NCBI GenBank assembly: GCA_025060305.1
Contig: JANXCD010000005.1
Coordinates: 1-36,171, forward strand
From: Armatimonadota bacterium
GTDB taxonomy: Bacteria > Armatimonadota > Fervidibacteria > Fervidibacterales > Fervidibacteraceae
DNA length: 36,171 nucleotides
Direction of reading: 5' to 3'
In this document: positions 8,296 through 18,302 of the stretch, in pieces
How the letters are laid out: each line of letters begins with the position of its first letter
Position numbering within the stretch: the stretch's first letter is position 1
Position numbers and translations under genes: made by a program
The notes under the pieces: generated by a model
The model's input: the letters and a program-made list of their open reading frames with translations, nothing else
Told to the model about the DNA's origin: nothing
Database searches by the model: none

Positions 8296-10242
8296 CTATT
8301 GCTTGCCTTCATCAGGAGCGGGCAAGATTGGTGGAGAAGATTTTTGCTCAGTTTGCTTTTCACTTTCAGGCTGAGTTCCCTTTAGCCTTTCTGAAGGCAT
8401 TTTTTCTGGCGTCTTTGTTAGTCTTGCCCTCAAGGCGACGTCCTTCCATCGGGCAACGGCATCAGCGCCAATAATCACACGAGCCTTACAGGCTTCAGGG
8501 TAAACATTCACCACTATTGCTTCACCTAAGTCTTCTTCCAGCCTTACTGCTTTTCGCCCAGTCTTAACGATGACCTCACGGTAAATGCGAAAATTGTCGC
8601 CGATTTTTATTCCCTGATTTTGCCCAATGTCAATATAGACAAAGACCGAATCTTTGTCAACCTCAACAGCGCCGATCAAACCTTCAATGATAGTCGGTGC
8701 TACCTTGACAACTAAGGGTGAAGTGGGTTGGGAGAGCCAGTGAATTTCTTCTCTCATTGTTGTCAAAAGTTCAACGATGGCAGCAGTTGCTGCCGAAGGG
8801 TAAAGTTTTTCGTCGGAGATAAACATGGAAATTCGGTCAGGCTGGAGTGTTGGTGGTTTCGCTGCTTCAACCTGACGGGTGCTTTCAACAGATTCCTTCG
8901 TTGCTGTGGCTGTGGTTGTTTTTGACCAAATGAGTTCACCTGTTTGACCTTCATAGAGCCAAACTTGCAAGCGGGCAGTTGCGCTTTCAATTCTGATAGT
9001 CTTGATTTCCCAGATTTTCATGTCTGCTGCAGGACTTGGTCTGCTTGACAACCTTTGAGTCCGAACTGATTGAGTATCAAAGCCACTCAATTTACCAGTC
9101 AAAATCAAATCTGCTTTGTTGGCTTTCGCTAACTCAAGGATATACTTTCGCTCAACTGTGCCATCTTGGAAAGGAGACCAATCATAGAGCGGTTCTGGAG
9201 GTTTAGTGGGCATTAGGGTTTCGTTGGCGAACCTTTCGTTTTGAACTGCATTGAACACTTGAGCAGCGAAATCGCCCACTCGGTCACGGTAATAAACGAT
9301 GTCGCCGAAAGGAACGACAATCAAACGCTCAACATTACCGATGACAGGGTGAGTTATCACCAAAGGTTCTTCAGGGACATTTGAAATGTCAGAGTATCGT
9401 CTCAAAAGCCCATTCAAAGCCTGAGGAAAGGCTCCATAAAACAAAACCTGCCAATAGTTACCGCCCTTGTTTTTCCGAACAGCAACACTCTGATTGGGAG
9501 CAAGGAGTTTCAAGTTGAAGGGTAATCGTTCCTGAATTGAAACAGGTGCAGGAGGAAGCAAAAGGTAGATTTCGGTTTCAGTTACAAGCAAATCTTGAAC
9601 TCGTGAAATTGTTTCTGGAGTAGCCCAAACGAAGTTGACATTTGTTCGCTCAGCAAAAGCATTGACAATTTCTTGTCCGCCATTTGTTATGACAACACAA
9701 ATCGGAATAGGGGTTGCTTCCCTCATCCTCATGTCTCTCGGCTCACGGACTAATCGCATGCAAAATCGTTCAATAGCGTTCTTCAAGCCAGCATAGGAAG
9801 GGGCGGAGATGAAAACTCGGTAACGAGTGCCTTTTGAATCTCGCAAAACATCGCAAGCGATGATAACATCTTGGCGACGAATGAGGGTCAAGTCATAAGG
9901 GACAACATGTCTTTGCTCAATTGTCAAGTCGCCTCGTGAACGGTCAACGATGACTACAACGCTCCGCTCAGTGGCAATTAACTCTTCAATCCGAAAACTT
10001 AAGTCTTTCAATGACACGAATTCGGCTGCATGGACTGGTGGCATATAGGTGCGGAAAAGGTTAAAAAGAGTTTCGTCGTTAGTCACAATGAACATAGGTG
10101 TTTGAGCCAAAAGTCCCGCTGCAGGGCGTGGCTCTTTTAAGGCTCTTGCAATGTCTCTTAAGATGTCCCTTTGCGCAGCAGAAAAGGAAAGTAACGAGAT
10201 CGCAATGAATGTTAGCGCTGTCAACTGAATCCATCGCTTCAT
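8296..10242 (-). CDS. Secreted protein of unknown function, paralogue B of a tandem pair
   Basis: Signal peptide MKRWIQLTALTFIAISLLSFSAA; ATG at 10242 preceded by GGAGGTGG; shared blocks with 6163..8079 (TPMFxxxNDETLFNLFRTYxPPxHxAEFVxLK; LLAPNQSVAVRxxKGGNYWQVLFYGxFPxAL; VFVYIDIGQNQGIKIGDxFRIxRE). Confidence 0.85.
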   Translation of the reverse strand: MKRWIQLTALTFIAISLLSFSAAQRDILRDIARALKEPRPAAGLLAQTPMFIVTNDETLFNLFRTYMPPVHAAEFVSLKDLSFRIEELIATERSVVVIVDRSRGDLTIEQRHVVPYDLTLIRRQDVIIACDVLRDSKGTRYRVFISAPSYAGLKNAIERFCMRLVREPRDMRMREATPIPICVVITNGGQEIVNAFAERTNVNFVWATPETISRVQDLLVTETEIYLLLPPAPVSIQERLPFNLKLLAPNQSVAVRKNKGGNYWQVLFYGAFPQALNGLLRRYSDISNVPEEPLVITHPVIGNVERLIVVPFGDIVYYRDRVGDFAAQVFNAVQNERFANETLMPTKPPEPLYDWSPFQDGTVERKYILELAKANKADLILTGKLSGFDTQSVRTQRLSSRPSPAADMKIWEIKTIRIESATARLQVWLYEGQTGELIWSKTTTATATKESVESTRQVEAAKPPTLQPDRISMFISDEKLYPSAATAAIVELLTTMREEIHWLSQPTSPLVVKVAPTIIEGLIGAVEVDKDSVFVYIDIGQNQGIKIGDNFRIYREVIVKTGRKAVRLEEDLGEAIVVNVYPEACKARVIIGADAVARWKDVALRARLTKTPEKMPSERLKGTQPESEKQTEQKSSPPILPAPDEGKQ

Positions 10243-10468
10243 TGACAAACCACCTCCGTCATGAAAGAAAAAAGCCAACTACCAATCTTTGACTATACCG
10301 CAGGCTTAAAGCAAAGGCAACAAAGAAAAGGGGAACAAATTTGACATTAGTGAACCTACCGAAGGTCAAGTTGATATGCCTAAAAAACCGTTGCCATTTG
10401 TTACAAATTTTGTTGGTAGCCATTTTCTCCAAACATGCTATAGGCTTCAGCCCATATTCGCTGATAAA

Positions 10469-10515
10469 GGGCAGGTGAAACCTGCCCAAAATTTGCAAGC
10501 GTATTTCATCCGTCC
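10469..10515. repeat. Intergenic hairpin pair (family B: GAA-loop unit followed by inverted TTC-loop unit)
   Basis: GGGCAGGT-GAA-ACCTGCCC (10469-10487, 8/8 bp) then GCGTAT-TTC-ATCCGTCC (10499-10515). Confidence 0.6.
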
Positions 10516-10664
10516 TTACAACACAAATTTTCGCCAAATAAATTCGGCGCTTATAAATCCGTTATCAATCACCAGATAAAGCCAATGGCATATGCAAAAG
10601 AGCACCCGAAAACTTTTTGTAGTGAAGAGCGAAACACTGGTTATCCGGTGACAAAATTCCATCG

Positions 10665-12530
10665 GTGAATAAAGACATGTTTCGGAAGGTTGTTTTCATG
10701 TTGATTTTTGCCCTCACTTATTGCACTTTCGCTGTTAGCATTAGCGAAAAGTTCTCGTTACCGAAGGTTAGTCAAATCACCATTGTAATTTGCGATGCTT
10801 TGACGCTGCAGTCATTGATGCAGATGGGAGAACCGATGAAAATGCTACTCCAAAGTTCTGCCGTAGGGTTACTTAGCGGTTCATCGTTGGAACTTAGAGG
10901 TCGCAAAGGGGTTTTCGTCACTTTGGGCAGCGGAAAGAGAGCGAAAGCAAAGGAAAAGGCTGATTTGGGTAAATGGTTGCAACAAAATGACAAATCTTTT
11001 AGCCTTGTCGGAAATGGAATTTTGGAAGCCATTGTCGGTGTTAAGGCTTACAGTAAAGCAAAACTCATCCGTCAACCTGATGTCACTTTCGTTGCTGCTA
11101 CAAAAGCGTCGTTGCTTCCAACCCTTGAAAATTTTTTGAAGCGACTTAGTGAAAACTCTTGCCTTTGGCTTATCGTTCCTAACTCGCCTCAAACGGACTG
11201 GTCAACTCGCCACTTAACTCCGATTTTGGTCTTCGGCAAAAAAGTGCCCTATGGTCTGCTGACCTCAACGACAACGAGAAAAATCGGTTTGGTCTCATCC
11301 GTTGATTTTACTCCGACATTACTTGCTCAACTGGGGATTGAAAAACCTGCAACAGTGACAGGAAGCGAAATCAAAGTTGTCAGTTTTGAAGGTGACCGAT
11401 TGGCTTACTTGAAATGGCTTGACGAAAGAAGCATTAGACCGTTGAAAGACTTGAAAGCGCTCGTTGTTGTGATTGTGCTTATCGTTGCCATTGCTGTTGC
11501 CTTTACTGGCTATCTTGTGAAACTTTACCTAAAAGGGATGAGAAATTTGTTCAGCATTTTCGCTCCAATGACGACTTTTGTTATTCTTGCAGGCATGTCA
11601 ATTCCAGTGTCGCTATTTTTCGTCGGTCAACTGCCCAGCCAAAGCGGCGTAACAAGCGCTTTGCAACTTCTGATATGCATTAGCCTTTTAAGCATGCTTG
11701 CTCTATGGTCGGCGAAGCGAATTGACAAAATTGCTGGTTCTCTTTTTCCTGTCTCCCTTCGGGCAGCGAGTTTAATTTGTGCTTTGTCAGCGTTTGTAGC
11801 CTTGTTTGGTGTTCCGCTTTATTGGGCAACTCCTCTTGGACACTACCCAACAACTGGATGGCGTTACTTTGGCATCACAAACTCAGGCATAGGGATAGTT
11901 TTGGTAGGGACAATTTTTTCGTGGCAATTGCTCAATTTGCCTTCACGATTCGTTGCCGTGTGGCTTGCGACTGGAACGCTACTGATGGGCTTTTCACTCT
12001 GGGGAGCAAACTTTGGGGGAGCGCTGACTTTGGCTTTTGGATTTGCTGTCGCTTGGCAACTGCTCGCCCGACAAGTTCGCTCGTGGCAGAAAATTGCAGT
12101 TTCAATCGTGGGCGCTGTGCTCTTGACATCGCTCTTTCTTTTTGCCATTGAAAGTTTCGTGCCAACAGGACAAAAATCTCACATAGGGCAACTTTTGCAA
12201 CGAGTAGAATTTGTCGGCATCTCCGCTTTGACAGAAGCCGTTCAGCGCAAATTGATGATTCTACTGGAATTTTTCCTGAGGACGCCCTTAAATTTTTTCA
12301 TTCTTTTGACTTTTGTCGCTTTCCACTATGCAGTCGCTTATTTGGCGAAAGGATTTGATTTGTTCGCTCAGTTGAAGTCAGCATTTGTCGCCACATTTGT
12401 AGGAGCGTGGTCAGGTCTGTTTCTGAACGATAGCGGAATAGAAGTTGTTGGAATGGCATTGGTCAACATTGGTGGCATGTTTCTCTTAGTGTTAATTGAA
12501 TCAATTCGTTTGATTGTTAATCAGAGGTGA
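10665..12530 (+). CDS. Polytopic membrane protein with an N-terminal alkaline-phosphatase/sulfatase-superfamily-like domain
   Basis: SQITIVICDALTLQSLMQMG and HLTPILVFGKKVPYGLLTSTTTRKIGLVSSVDFTPTLLAQLGIEKP resemble AlkP-superfamily segments; followed by several TM helices. Exact start uncertain (10665 is a non-ATG start; ATG at 10677 is also possible). Confidence 0.75.
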   Translation: MNKDMFRKVVFMLIFALTYCTFAVSISEKFSLPKVSQITIVICDALTLQSLMQMGEPMKMLLQSSAVGLLSGSSLELRGRKGVFVTLGSGKRAKAKEKADLGKWLQQNDKSFSLVGNGILEAIVGVKAYSKAKLIRQPDVTFVAATKASLLPTLENFLKRLSENSCLWLIVPNSPQTDWSTRHLTPILVFGKKVPYGLLTSTTTRKIGLVSSVDFTPTLLAQLGIEKPATVTGSEIKVVSFEGDRLAYLKWLDERSIRPLKDLKALVVVIVLIVAIAVAFTGYLVKLYLKGMRNLFSIFAPMTTFVILAGMSIPVSLFFVGQLPSQSGVTSALQLLICISLLSMLALWSAKRIDKIAGSLFPVSLRAASLICALSAFVALFGVPLYWATPLGHYPTTGWRYFGITNSGIGIVLVGTIFSWQLLNLPSRFVAVWLATGTLLMGFSLWGANFGGALTLAFGFAVAWQLLARQVRSWQKIAVSIVGAVLLTSLFLFAIESFVPTGQKSHIGQLLQRVEFVGISALTEAVQRKLMILLEFFLRTPLNFFILLTFVAFHYAVAYLAKGFDLFAQLKSAFVATFVGAWSGLFLNDSGIEVVGMALVNIGGMFLLVLIESIRLIVNQR

Positions 12531-12967
12531 TGAAGTTGCCATCAGGGAGAGTCCATGAGACTGTCAATTTGTTAACTTTGCCAGCAGCAGTTTACTTCTT
12601 GCCTGACCAATTGCCTAAAATTCCTTTTGCTGCAGGATACCTTGTTGGCACTTTTTGGCTTACACCTGATTTGGATTTGACGACCAGCAGACCTGCGAGG
12701 CGATGGGGAATTTTGAGAATTTTTTGGCTGCCTTACGCTTGGCTCTTTACCCATCGTGGTCTATCGCACAGACCTTTTTTGGGTGCTTTGACGAGAGTGC
12801 TTTATTTGGCAGCCTTAGCGGGCATCGGGCTTTTTCTCCTTGACCTTTTAGGCTATAAGTTGCAATTTGAAATTTCGCTGAGTGATGGATGGCTAAGTTT
12901 CTTTGCAGGTGTCCTTGTTGCCGATGCTATTCACCTTGTCCTTGACACTGTTTTTCGGAGCAAGTAG
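12527..12967 (+). CDS. DUF2227-like putative metal-binding membrane protein
   Basis: MKLPSGRVHETVNLLTLP...GTFWLTPDLDLTTSRPARRWGILRIFWLPYAWLFTHRGLSHRPFLG...VADAIHLVLDT. GTG at 12527 or ATG at 12530; overlaps the upstream stop codon. Confidence 0.8.
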   Translation: MMKLPSGRVHETVNLLTLPAAVYFLPDQLPKIPFAAGYLVGTFWLTPDLDLTTSRPARRWGILRIFWLPYAWLFTHRGLSHRPFLGALTRVLYLAALAGIGLFLLDLLGYKLQFEISLSDGWLSFFAGVLVADAIHLVLDTVFRSK

Positions 12968-13101
12968 GCAAATTAGAAAATGCGAACACGAAACGACATA
13001 ACAACTAAGGCAACTGTCCGAAGAGCCAGAACTAAGTTAATGTGTCTTATGCCAAATTTTCATTTAGCATCAGGGTTAAATCTATCGCTTTTTCGTGTTG
13101 G

Positions 13102-13992
13102 CTAAAGTTGATGGTGCCATTTCGGGTTTCTATTAGTTGACATCGTTTCCCAATTTTCAATGAGAACTTGCAAATCGTAAGCCTCTCGCCTTGCCCTAAG
13201 GTCAAAATAAAGCAAAGTCATGAATACGCCCCAATAGGGCATGATTAGAGCGTTAGTCAATTGTTGCCAGATTTGACCTGCGACTAAAAGGCTTACTCGG
13301 GTTGGCAAAGGCAAAACCTCACGCCCAATCTCTACTCCGAGAACCGAAACCATACCACCCCATCCAATCAGCATGGAAACTATTGTTATGAATAATGATG
13401 AAGCCAAGTAATAGATGAGAACCCTCAACCATTCCCAGTTTGGGAGCACCAATTGAATATGCCTTTTTATGGCTCGCAAGTATGAAAGTCCTTCAAGCAA
13501 GATGATTTGCTCAAGGACGGCGAAAAAAATGACGACAGTGAACAAAATGCCAATGCAGCAAAGGGCTAAACCCGCAATCATAGGGAAAAAGGCAATAAGC
13601 ATCGTCAAAATTAGTGCACCCAAGCGCTTTAAAACAGCCATCCAAGCCTCTCCAAAACCTATGGGTTTGCCCATTATAGCCTGACCAGCAGCCCAAATTT
13701 GAGCGCCATAACCGACGACGGAAGTGAATAGGAGCAGTAAGTAAGCGAGAACCATAAGGGCGATATAGATGGGTTCAGTCGGCAACATTTGTGGTAAACT
13801 TGCGATCATCCCGAAGACAGTGCCAAACAAAGCAGGGACAAGCGCCAAACCAAATAGTATTGCAAAATTTCGCCTGTAAATTTCCAATGACTCTTCAAGC
13901 ATTTCAACAAGCCCCATTGGATAGGGCAAATTCAATTTCTGTCCCAACTCCCGAATAAGCAAATCTCGTTGTGCTGGAGTCATCGCCTTCAT
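13102..13992 (-). CDS. Multi-pass membrane protein of unknown function
   Basis: 296 aa with about six hydrophobic segments; cytosolic-looking N-terminus MKAMTPAQRDLLIRELGQKLNLPYPMG. Confidence 0.75.
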   Translation of the reverse strand: MKAMTPAQRDLLIRELGQKLNLPYPMGLVEMLEESLEIYRRNFAILFGLALVPALFGTVFGMIASLPQMLPTEPIYIALMVLAYLLLLFTSVVGYGAQIWAAGQAIMGKPIGFGEAWMAVLKRLGALILTMLIAFFPMIAGLALCCIGILFTVVIFFAVLEQIILLEGLSYLRAIKRHIQLVLPNWEWLRVLIYYLASSLFITIVSMLIGWGGMVSVLGVEIGREVLPLPTRVSLLVAGQIWQQLTNALIMPYWGVFMTLLYFDLRARREAYDLQVLIENWETMSTNRNPKWHHQL

Positions 13993-14229
13993 CCTTCTTT
14001 TGCCTTAGTGTCTCAAGTTAACATTTTGACACATCTGCTATGGCTGAAAAATTGGATTTTAGTTTTGGCATAAATTCTGTAGAAGCCAAAGCAAAAGATA
14101 AACTGGCAAATTTTTGAGCAAAGAACTCTGGATCTTAAAGCACCTTTGCCTAACTGAAAGAAAATTTGCATACTTTATGTCAGTGTGGCTTTCTGTCAAT
14201 GCGTTGAATAGGGAAAGGAGGCGGTTAAA

Positions 14230-15063
14230 TTGACAAGATATCAATTGCATATTCCGGCACAAAAGGGAACAGGTTGGCACATCATTGCCTCGCCTCAACA
14301 GGGTCAAACAAAGCAAATTACTTTCTCGCTTTTGAGGCTTGAAATGGAGAACGAATATGAAGGTCAATCAAATGGTGAAACTGTTGCTGTTCTTCTGTTT
14401 GGATTGATTGATGCTGAAGTTGATGGTAAAAGGTGGTGCTTCATAGGGCAAAGGAGGGATGTTTTTAGTGGCAAAGCCTTTGCCCTTTATATTCCACCCA
14501 ATGCCCGTTTTAGAATTCATGCCCACTCCTTTGTTGAAATGGCTTTTGGCAGTGTGCTTGCACCTTTGGGCGGAGAACCTAAACTGATAACTCCAGACCA
14601 AGTGAAAAGTCGCAGCGTGGGAATTTTCAACTGGAGGCGAGATATTGATGACATCGTTGATGCATCTTTTCCAGCAAAGCGTTTGCTTGTTGGTGAGACA
14701 CGAAATCCACCTGGCAATTGGTCATCCTATCCACCTCACAAACATGAAGAGGAAAATCCGCCCTTTGAAACGAAAATGGAAGAAGTCTATCATTTTCGTA
14801 TCTTTCCACCGACTGGCTTTGCAATTCAAACTATTTACACTGAAGATGGGGAATTGAACGAAGCAATTATTGTCAAAGATGGCGATACAGTTGTCATCCC
14901 AAAAGGTTATCATCCTGTTGCTGCCCCTCCTGGCTATGCTGTTTACTACCTTTGGTTTCTCGCCAGCGAGGTAAGACGAATGTTTGTCAAGTTTGATCCA
15001 AACCACGAATGGGTCAATGCTGCAGAAGGCACAATGAAGGAGTATCAGCGATGGCTCAGTTGA
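14230..15063 (+). CDS. iolB: 5-deoxy-glucuronate isomerase (IolB/KduI family)
   Basis: GWHIIASPQQGQTKQITFSLLRLE, VGETRNPPGNWSSYPPHKHEEENPPFETKMEEVYHFRIFPPTGFAIQTIYTEDGELNEAIIVKDGDTVVIPKGYHPVAAPPGYAVYYLWFLA. TTG start after AAAGGAGG. Confidence 0.92.
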   Translation: MTRYQLHIPAQKGTGWHIIASPQQGQTKQITFSLLRLEMENEYEGQSNGETVAVLLFGLIDAEVDGKRWCFIGQRRDVFSGKAFALYIPPNARFRIHAHSFVEMAFGSVLAPLGGEPKLITPDQVKSRSVGIFNWRRDIDDIVDASFPAKRLLVGETRNPPGNWSSYPPHKHEEENPPFETKMEEVYHFRIFPPTGFAIQTIYTEDGELNEAIIVKDGDTVVIPKGYHPVAAPPGYAVYYLWFLASEVRRMFVKFDPNHEWVNAAEGTMKEYQRWLS

Positions 15064-15088
15064 GTTTGCAAGCGACGGTGATTTAGCC

Positions 15089-16021
15089 ATGAAAGTAGTA
15101 ACTTTCAAACTTGGCGTCGTTCAATTCATGGCTTTCCCAAACACTGATCAAAATCCAAAGGCTTTGCTCGCTTCCTTGAAGTTGCTTGCTGTTGACTCTG
15201 ACTTTGGTCTGGTTGAATTGACAAAAATGCCTGACCAAAAGACACTTGCGCAAGTCCGCTCTTTACTTGAAACAGCCTACTTGGATTGTGGCTTTGCAGC
15301 AACGCCTTTGATTTTGAGACAAGGCTTAAACCCTTCAGCCATTGACGAAGCAATTCGTAAAACTGCGGTAACCAAACTGAAATCTTGCGTTGATGAAGCC
15401 ATTGCTTTAGGAGCGAAAAATTTTACTCTAATGAGCGGACCTTTTAATGGTAACGAAGTTGCTGAATTGAAAGCCTTCATTCAAACTCTTGACGAAATTT
15501 GCACCTATGCTGCTGACAAGTCTCCAGACGAACCACTTTTGGTTCTGGTTGAACTTTTTGACCGCAATGTTGACAAGAAAGCACTTATCGGTCCAAGTCG
15601 TCTCGCTGGTCTGTTAGCATCAGAAATGCTTGATCGTCACGAAAACTTTGGGCTTTTGGTTGACTTAAGCCACTTGCCCTTGCTTAAGGAAACTATTGAC
15701 GAATGTTTAGTTTCACTTCCGCCTAATTCAATCCGTCATGTTCACATCGGCAATTGCGTCACTGTTACTGATGACCCGCTTTTTGGCGATCAACATCCGC
15801 CTTTCGGTTACCCTCGCAGCGAAAACGGAGTTGAACAAGTCCGCAAGTTTTTGAGTGCTTTACACAAAATCGGATATTTTGAGCGTCCTTCACCATATAA
15901 GTTGCCTACCCTGACCTTTGAAATTAAGCCTTTACCTGAGCAAGAGCCAGTTGTTGTGCTTGCCAATGCAAAACGAATCTTGAAAGAGGCTCTGATTGAA
16001 TGGGTCAATCCTTTATCCTGA
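15089..16021 (+). CDS. Sugar phosphate isomerase/epimerase-like TIM-barrel protein
   Basis: AP-endonuclease-2/xylose-isomerase-like layout: NFTLMSGPFNGNEV, PLLVLVELFDRNVDKKALIGPS, NFGLLVDLSHLPLLKET, IRHVHIGNC; 25 nt downstream of iolB. Confidence 0.75.
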   Translation: MKVVTFKLGVVQFMAFPNTDQNPKALLASLKLLAVDSDFGLVELTKMPDQKTLAQVRSLLETAYLDCGFAATPLILRQGLNPSAIDEAIRKTAVTKLKSCVDEAIALGAKNFTLMSGPFNGNEVAELKAFIQTLDEICTYAADKSPDEPLLVLVELFDRNVDKKALIGPSRLAGLLASEMLDRHENFGLLVDLSHLPLLKETIDECLVSLPPNSIRHVHIGNCVTVTDDPLFGDQHPPFGYPRSENGVEQVRKFLSALHKIGYFERPSPYKLPTLTFEIKPLPEQEPVVVLANAKRILKEALIEWVNPLS

Positions 16022-16041
16022 AAATTAGTGCGGAAAATCTG

Positions 16042-17358
16042 TCACTTAACTTTTTTCCAGTTCACTGCAGTGAAGGCTTTGCGACCAGCGTAAATGGCTT
16101 TATCGCTCAGTTCTTCCTCAATCCGAATAAGTTGGTTGTATTTCGCTACCCGTTCGCTCCGTGAAGGTGCACCAGTTTTGATTTGACCTGCATCGGTTCC
16201 GACAGCCAAATCAGCAATGAAAGTGTCTTCGGTTTCACCGCTTCGGTGACTGATGATGCAAGCGTAGTCCGCCTCTTTAGCAATTCGCATCGTTTCAAGG
16301 GTTTCAGAGAGCGTCCCAATTTGATTGACCTTGATGAGAATTGCATTTGCAATGCCCAACTTAATTCCACGCTTCAGCCTTTGTGGGTTAGTAACGAACA
16401 GGTCATCGCCAACAAGTTGAATTCGGTTGCCCAATGCTTTAGTCAACATCTCCCAACCTTTCCAATCGTTTTCTGCCATCCCGTCTTCAAGCGAGATGAT
16501 AGGGAAGCGGTCAACAACTTCCGTCCAGAAACCAACCATGTCTTCTGCGTTCATTCTTTTGCCTTCACGCTGCCAAACATAAACTTTCTTCTTGGCGTCG
16601 TAAAGTTCTGAGACTGCAGGGTCCATTGCCAAGCATACATCTTTGCCAGTTGTATAGCCTGATTTTTCAATGGCTTCCATGAGCAGTTGCAAAGCCTCAA
16701 TGCTGCCTCCGTCAAGAATTGGTGCGAACCCGCCTTCGTCGCCTACGCCGACATTTCGCCCCATTGAAATGAGGACTTTGCGCAGCGTGTGATAAATCTC
16801 AGAGCACATCCTCAAGGCATCGGCAAAAGTTAATGCACCAACTGGGACAATCATGAACTCTTGTAAGTCAAGGTTGTTTTGAGCGTGAGCGCCACCGTTA
16901 ATGATGTTCATGAGTGGGACAGGCAAAGTTACACCTTTGCTGCCAAAGAGTTCGGCAATGTGCCTGTAAAGCGGAACGCCCTTAGCAGCAGCGGCAGCAC
17001 GAGCAGCAGCAAGTGAAAGGCTTAGAATCGCATTTGCACCCAACTTTGACTTATTTTTTGTCCCGTCAAGTTTCAACATCGTTTTGTCAATTTTGCCCTG
17101 TTCAATTGGGTCAAGTCCTTTGACCGCTTCGGCAATAATTTCGTTGACATGTTTGACTGCAGTCAAAACTCCTTTCCCACCATAACGGGATTTGTCGCCA
17201 TCTCGCAACTCCAAAGCCTCGTGTTCACCTGTTGATGCGCCCGATGGGACAGCAGCCCAACCCTTGCAACCATTGTCCAAAAGTACCTCTGCCTCAACTG
17301 TCGGATTACCTCGTGAGTCCAAAATCTCTCTCGCCTTGACCTCAACAATCGCAGCCAT
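16042..17358 (-). CDS. eno: Enolase
   Basis: [159 protein letters not shown]. Confidence 0.98.
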   Translation of the reverse strand: MAAIVEVKAREILDSRGNPTVEAEVLLDNGCKGWAAVPSGASTGEHEALELRDGDKSRYGGKGVLTAVKHVNEIIAEAVKGLDPIEQGKIDKTMLKLDGTKNKSKLGANAILSLSLAAARAAAAAKGVPLYRHIAELFGSKGVTLPVPLMNIINGGAHAQNNLDLQEFMIVPVGALTFADALRMCSEIYHTLRKVLISMGRNVGVGDEGGFAPILDGGSIEALQLLMEAIEKSGYTTGKDVCLAMDPAVSELYDAKKKVYVWQREGKRMNAEDMVGFWTEVVDRFPIISLEDGMAENDWKGWEMLTKALGNRIQLVGDDLFVTNPQRLKRGIKLGIANAILIKVNQIGTLSETLETMRIAKEADYACIISHRSGETEDTFIADLAVGTDAGQIKTGAPSRSERVAKYNQLIRIEEELSDKAIYAGRKAFTAVNWKKVK

Positions 17359-17547
17359 CTCAAATCCCTCCTTAAATTTCGTTCGTCAGTGCAAAATCAA
17401 TTCAATTTTTTCCACGCTTGAGCATGTCAGGCAAATTCAAATTTGGCACAAAACCCTTCAAGCCGATGCAGGGCAATTAACCTTGACAATTTTCAAGTTT
17501 GTTACAACTTGGCTTGCAATTCGGCAAATTTCCGCAGTTGAAACGGC

Positions 17548-17932
17548 TCAAATTGGCTGAGCCTCAACGACAAGGTAATCCTTTACTTCCATTGCACTGT
17601 AAAACCTTGCCTTTTCGCTGAGCGCCTCACCAAGCGACTTGGTGCTGACTGCAACTTCAACGATGACATCAGGCGTTGGACTATCTTCGTGAACTTTGTA
17701 AATCATTCCGATACGCTCCAAAGGTGGTGAACCTTGAATAACGGTAGCAATGTCAGGTGCATATCTTTTTCCCCCGAATTCAAAAAAGATGTCACGGATA
17801 ACTTTTGCATCAGGAAAACCTTTTGATCGCTTCCTTTAGAAACTCTTTCAACTCGTTAACTTTTTCGCTATGCCATGCATTTTCTGGCATTTTCTCTTCA
17901 AGCACCTTCGTAACAGTAGCAGGGTTGATCAT
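17548..17932 (-). pseudogene. Uma2/DUF820-like endonuclease-family gene broken by a +1 frameshift
   Basis: Frame 1: MINPATVTKVLEEKMPENAWHSEKVNELKEFLKEAIKRFS*. Removing one T from GGTTTTCC restores ...KRFPDAKVIRDIFFEFGGKRYAPDIATVIQGSPPLERIGMIYKVHEDSPTPDVIVEVAVSTKSLGEALSEKARFYSAMEVKDYLVVEAQPI*. Span 385 nt = 3x128+1. Confidence 0.75.
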
Positions 17933-18302
17933 ATCAAACGCTTCCTTTGAACATCTTTTTCATCAAAAAAACAAACTTCAGAAATTCTCATCAACTTAGT
18001 CCTTACCGTAGCCCCTTTTGCCACCAAATTCCTTTCTTGCTATTCTTTACTCTTGTCTTTCTGACAGAAAGTCTTTCTCTGGAAACTCATCCCTTTTCTA
18101 TTTCTTGTAGCGTGATGGAACTAAATTGACCTTTGGCAAGGGGAGTTAGGCTAACACTGAGCCAAGAAAATTCTGGAGAGAAATTATCTTTCTGAAGGCA
18201 GATTTCTGCCAAAATTTTTTCAGGAAGAATATTAGCCCTGTCTCTGAGCAGGGACATGTGAAAAAATGATTATCCGACGGATGAGGAAGGAAGTGAATTT
18301 TC

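Noticed and set aside
16183-16611. 142-aa ORF antisense to enolase
   Set aside because: Shadow ORF of a highly conserved gene.
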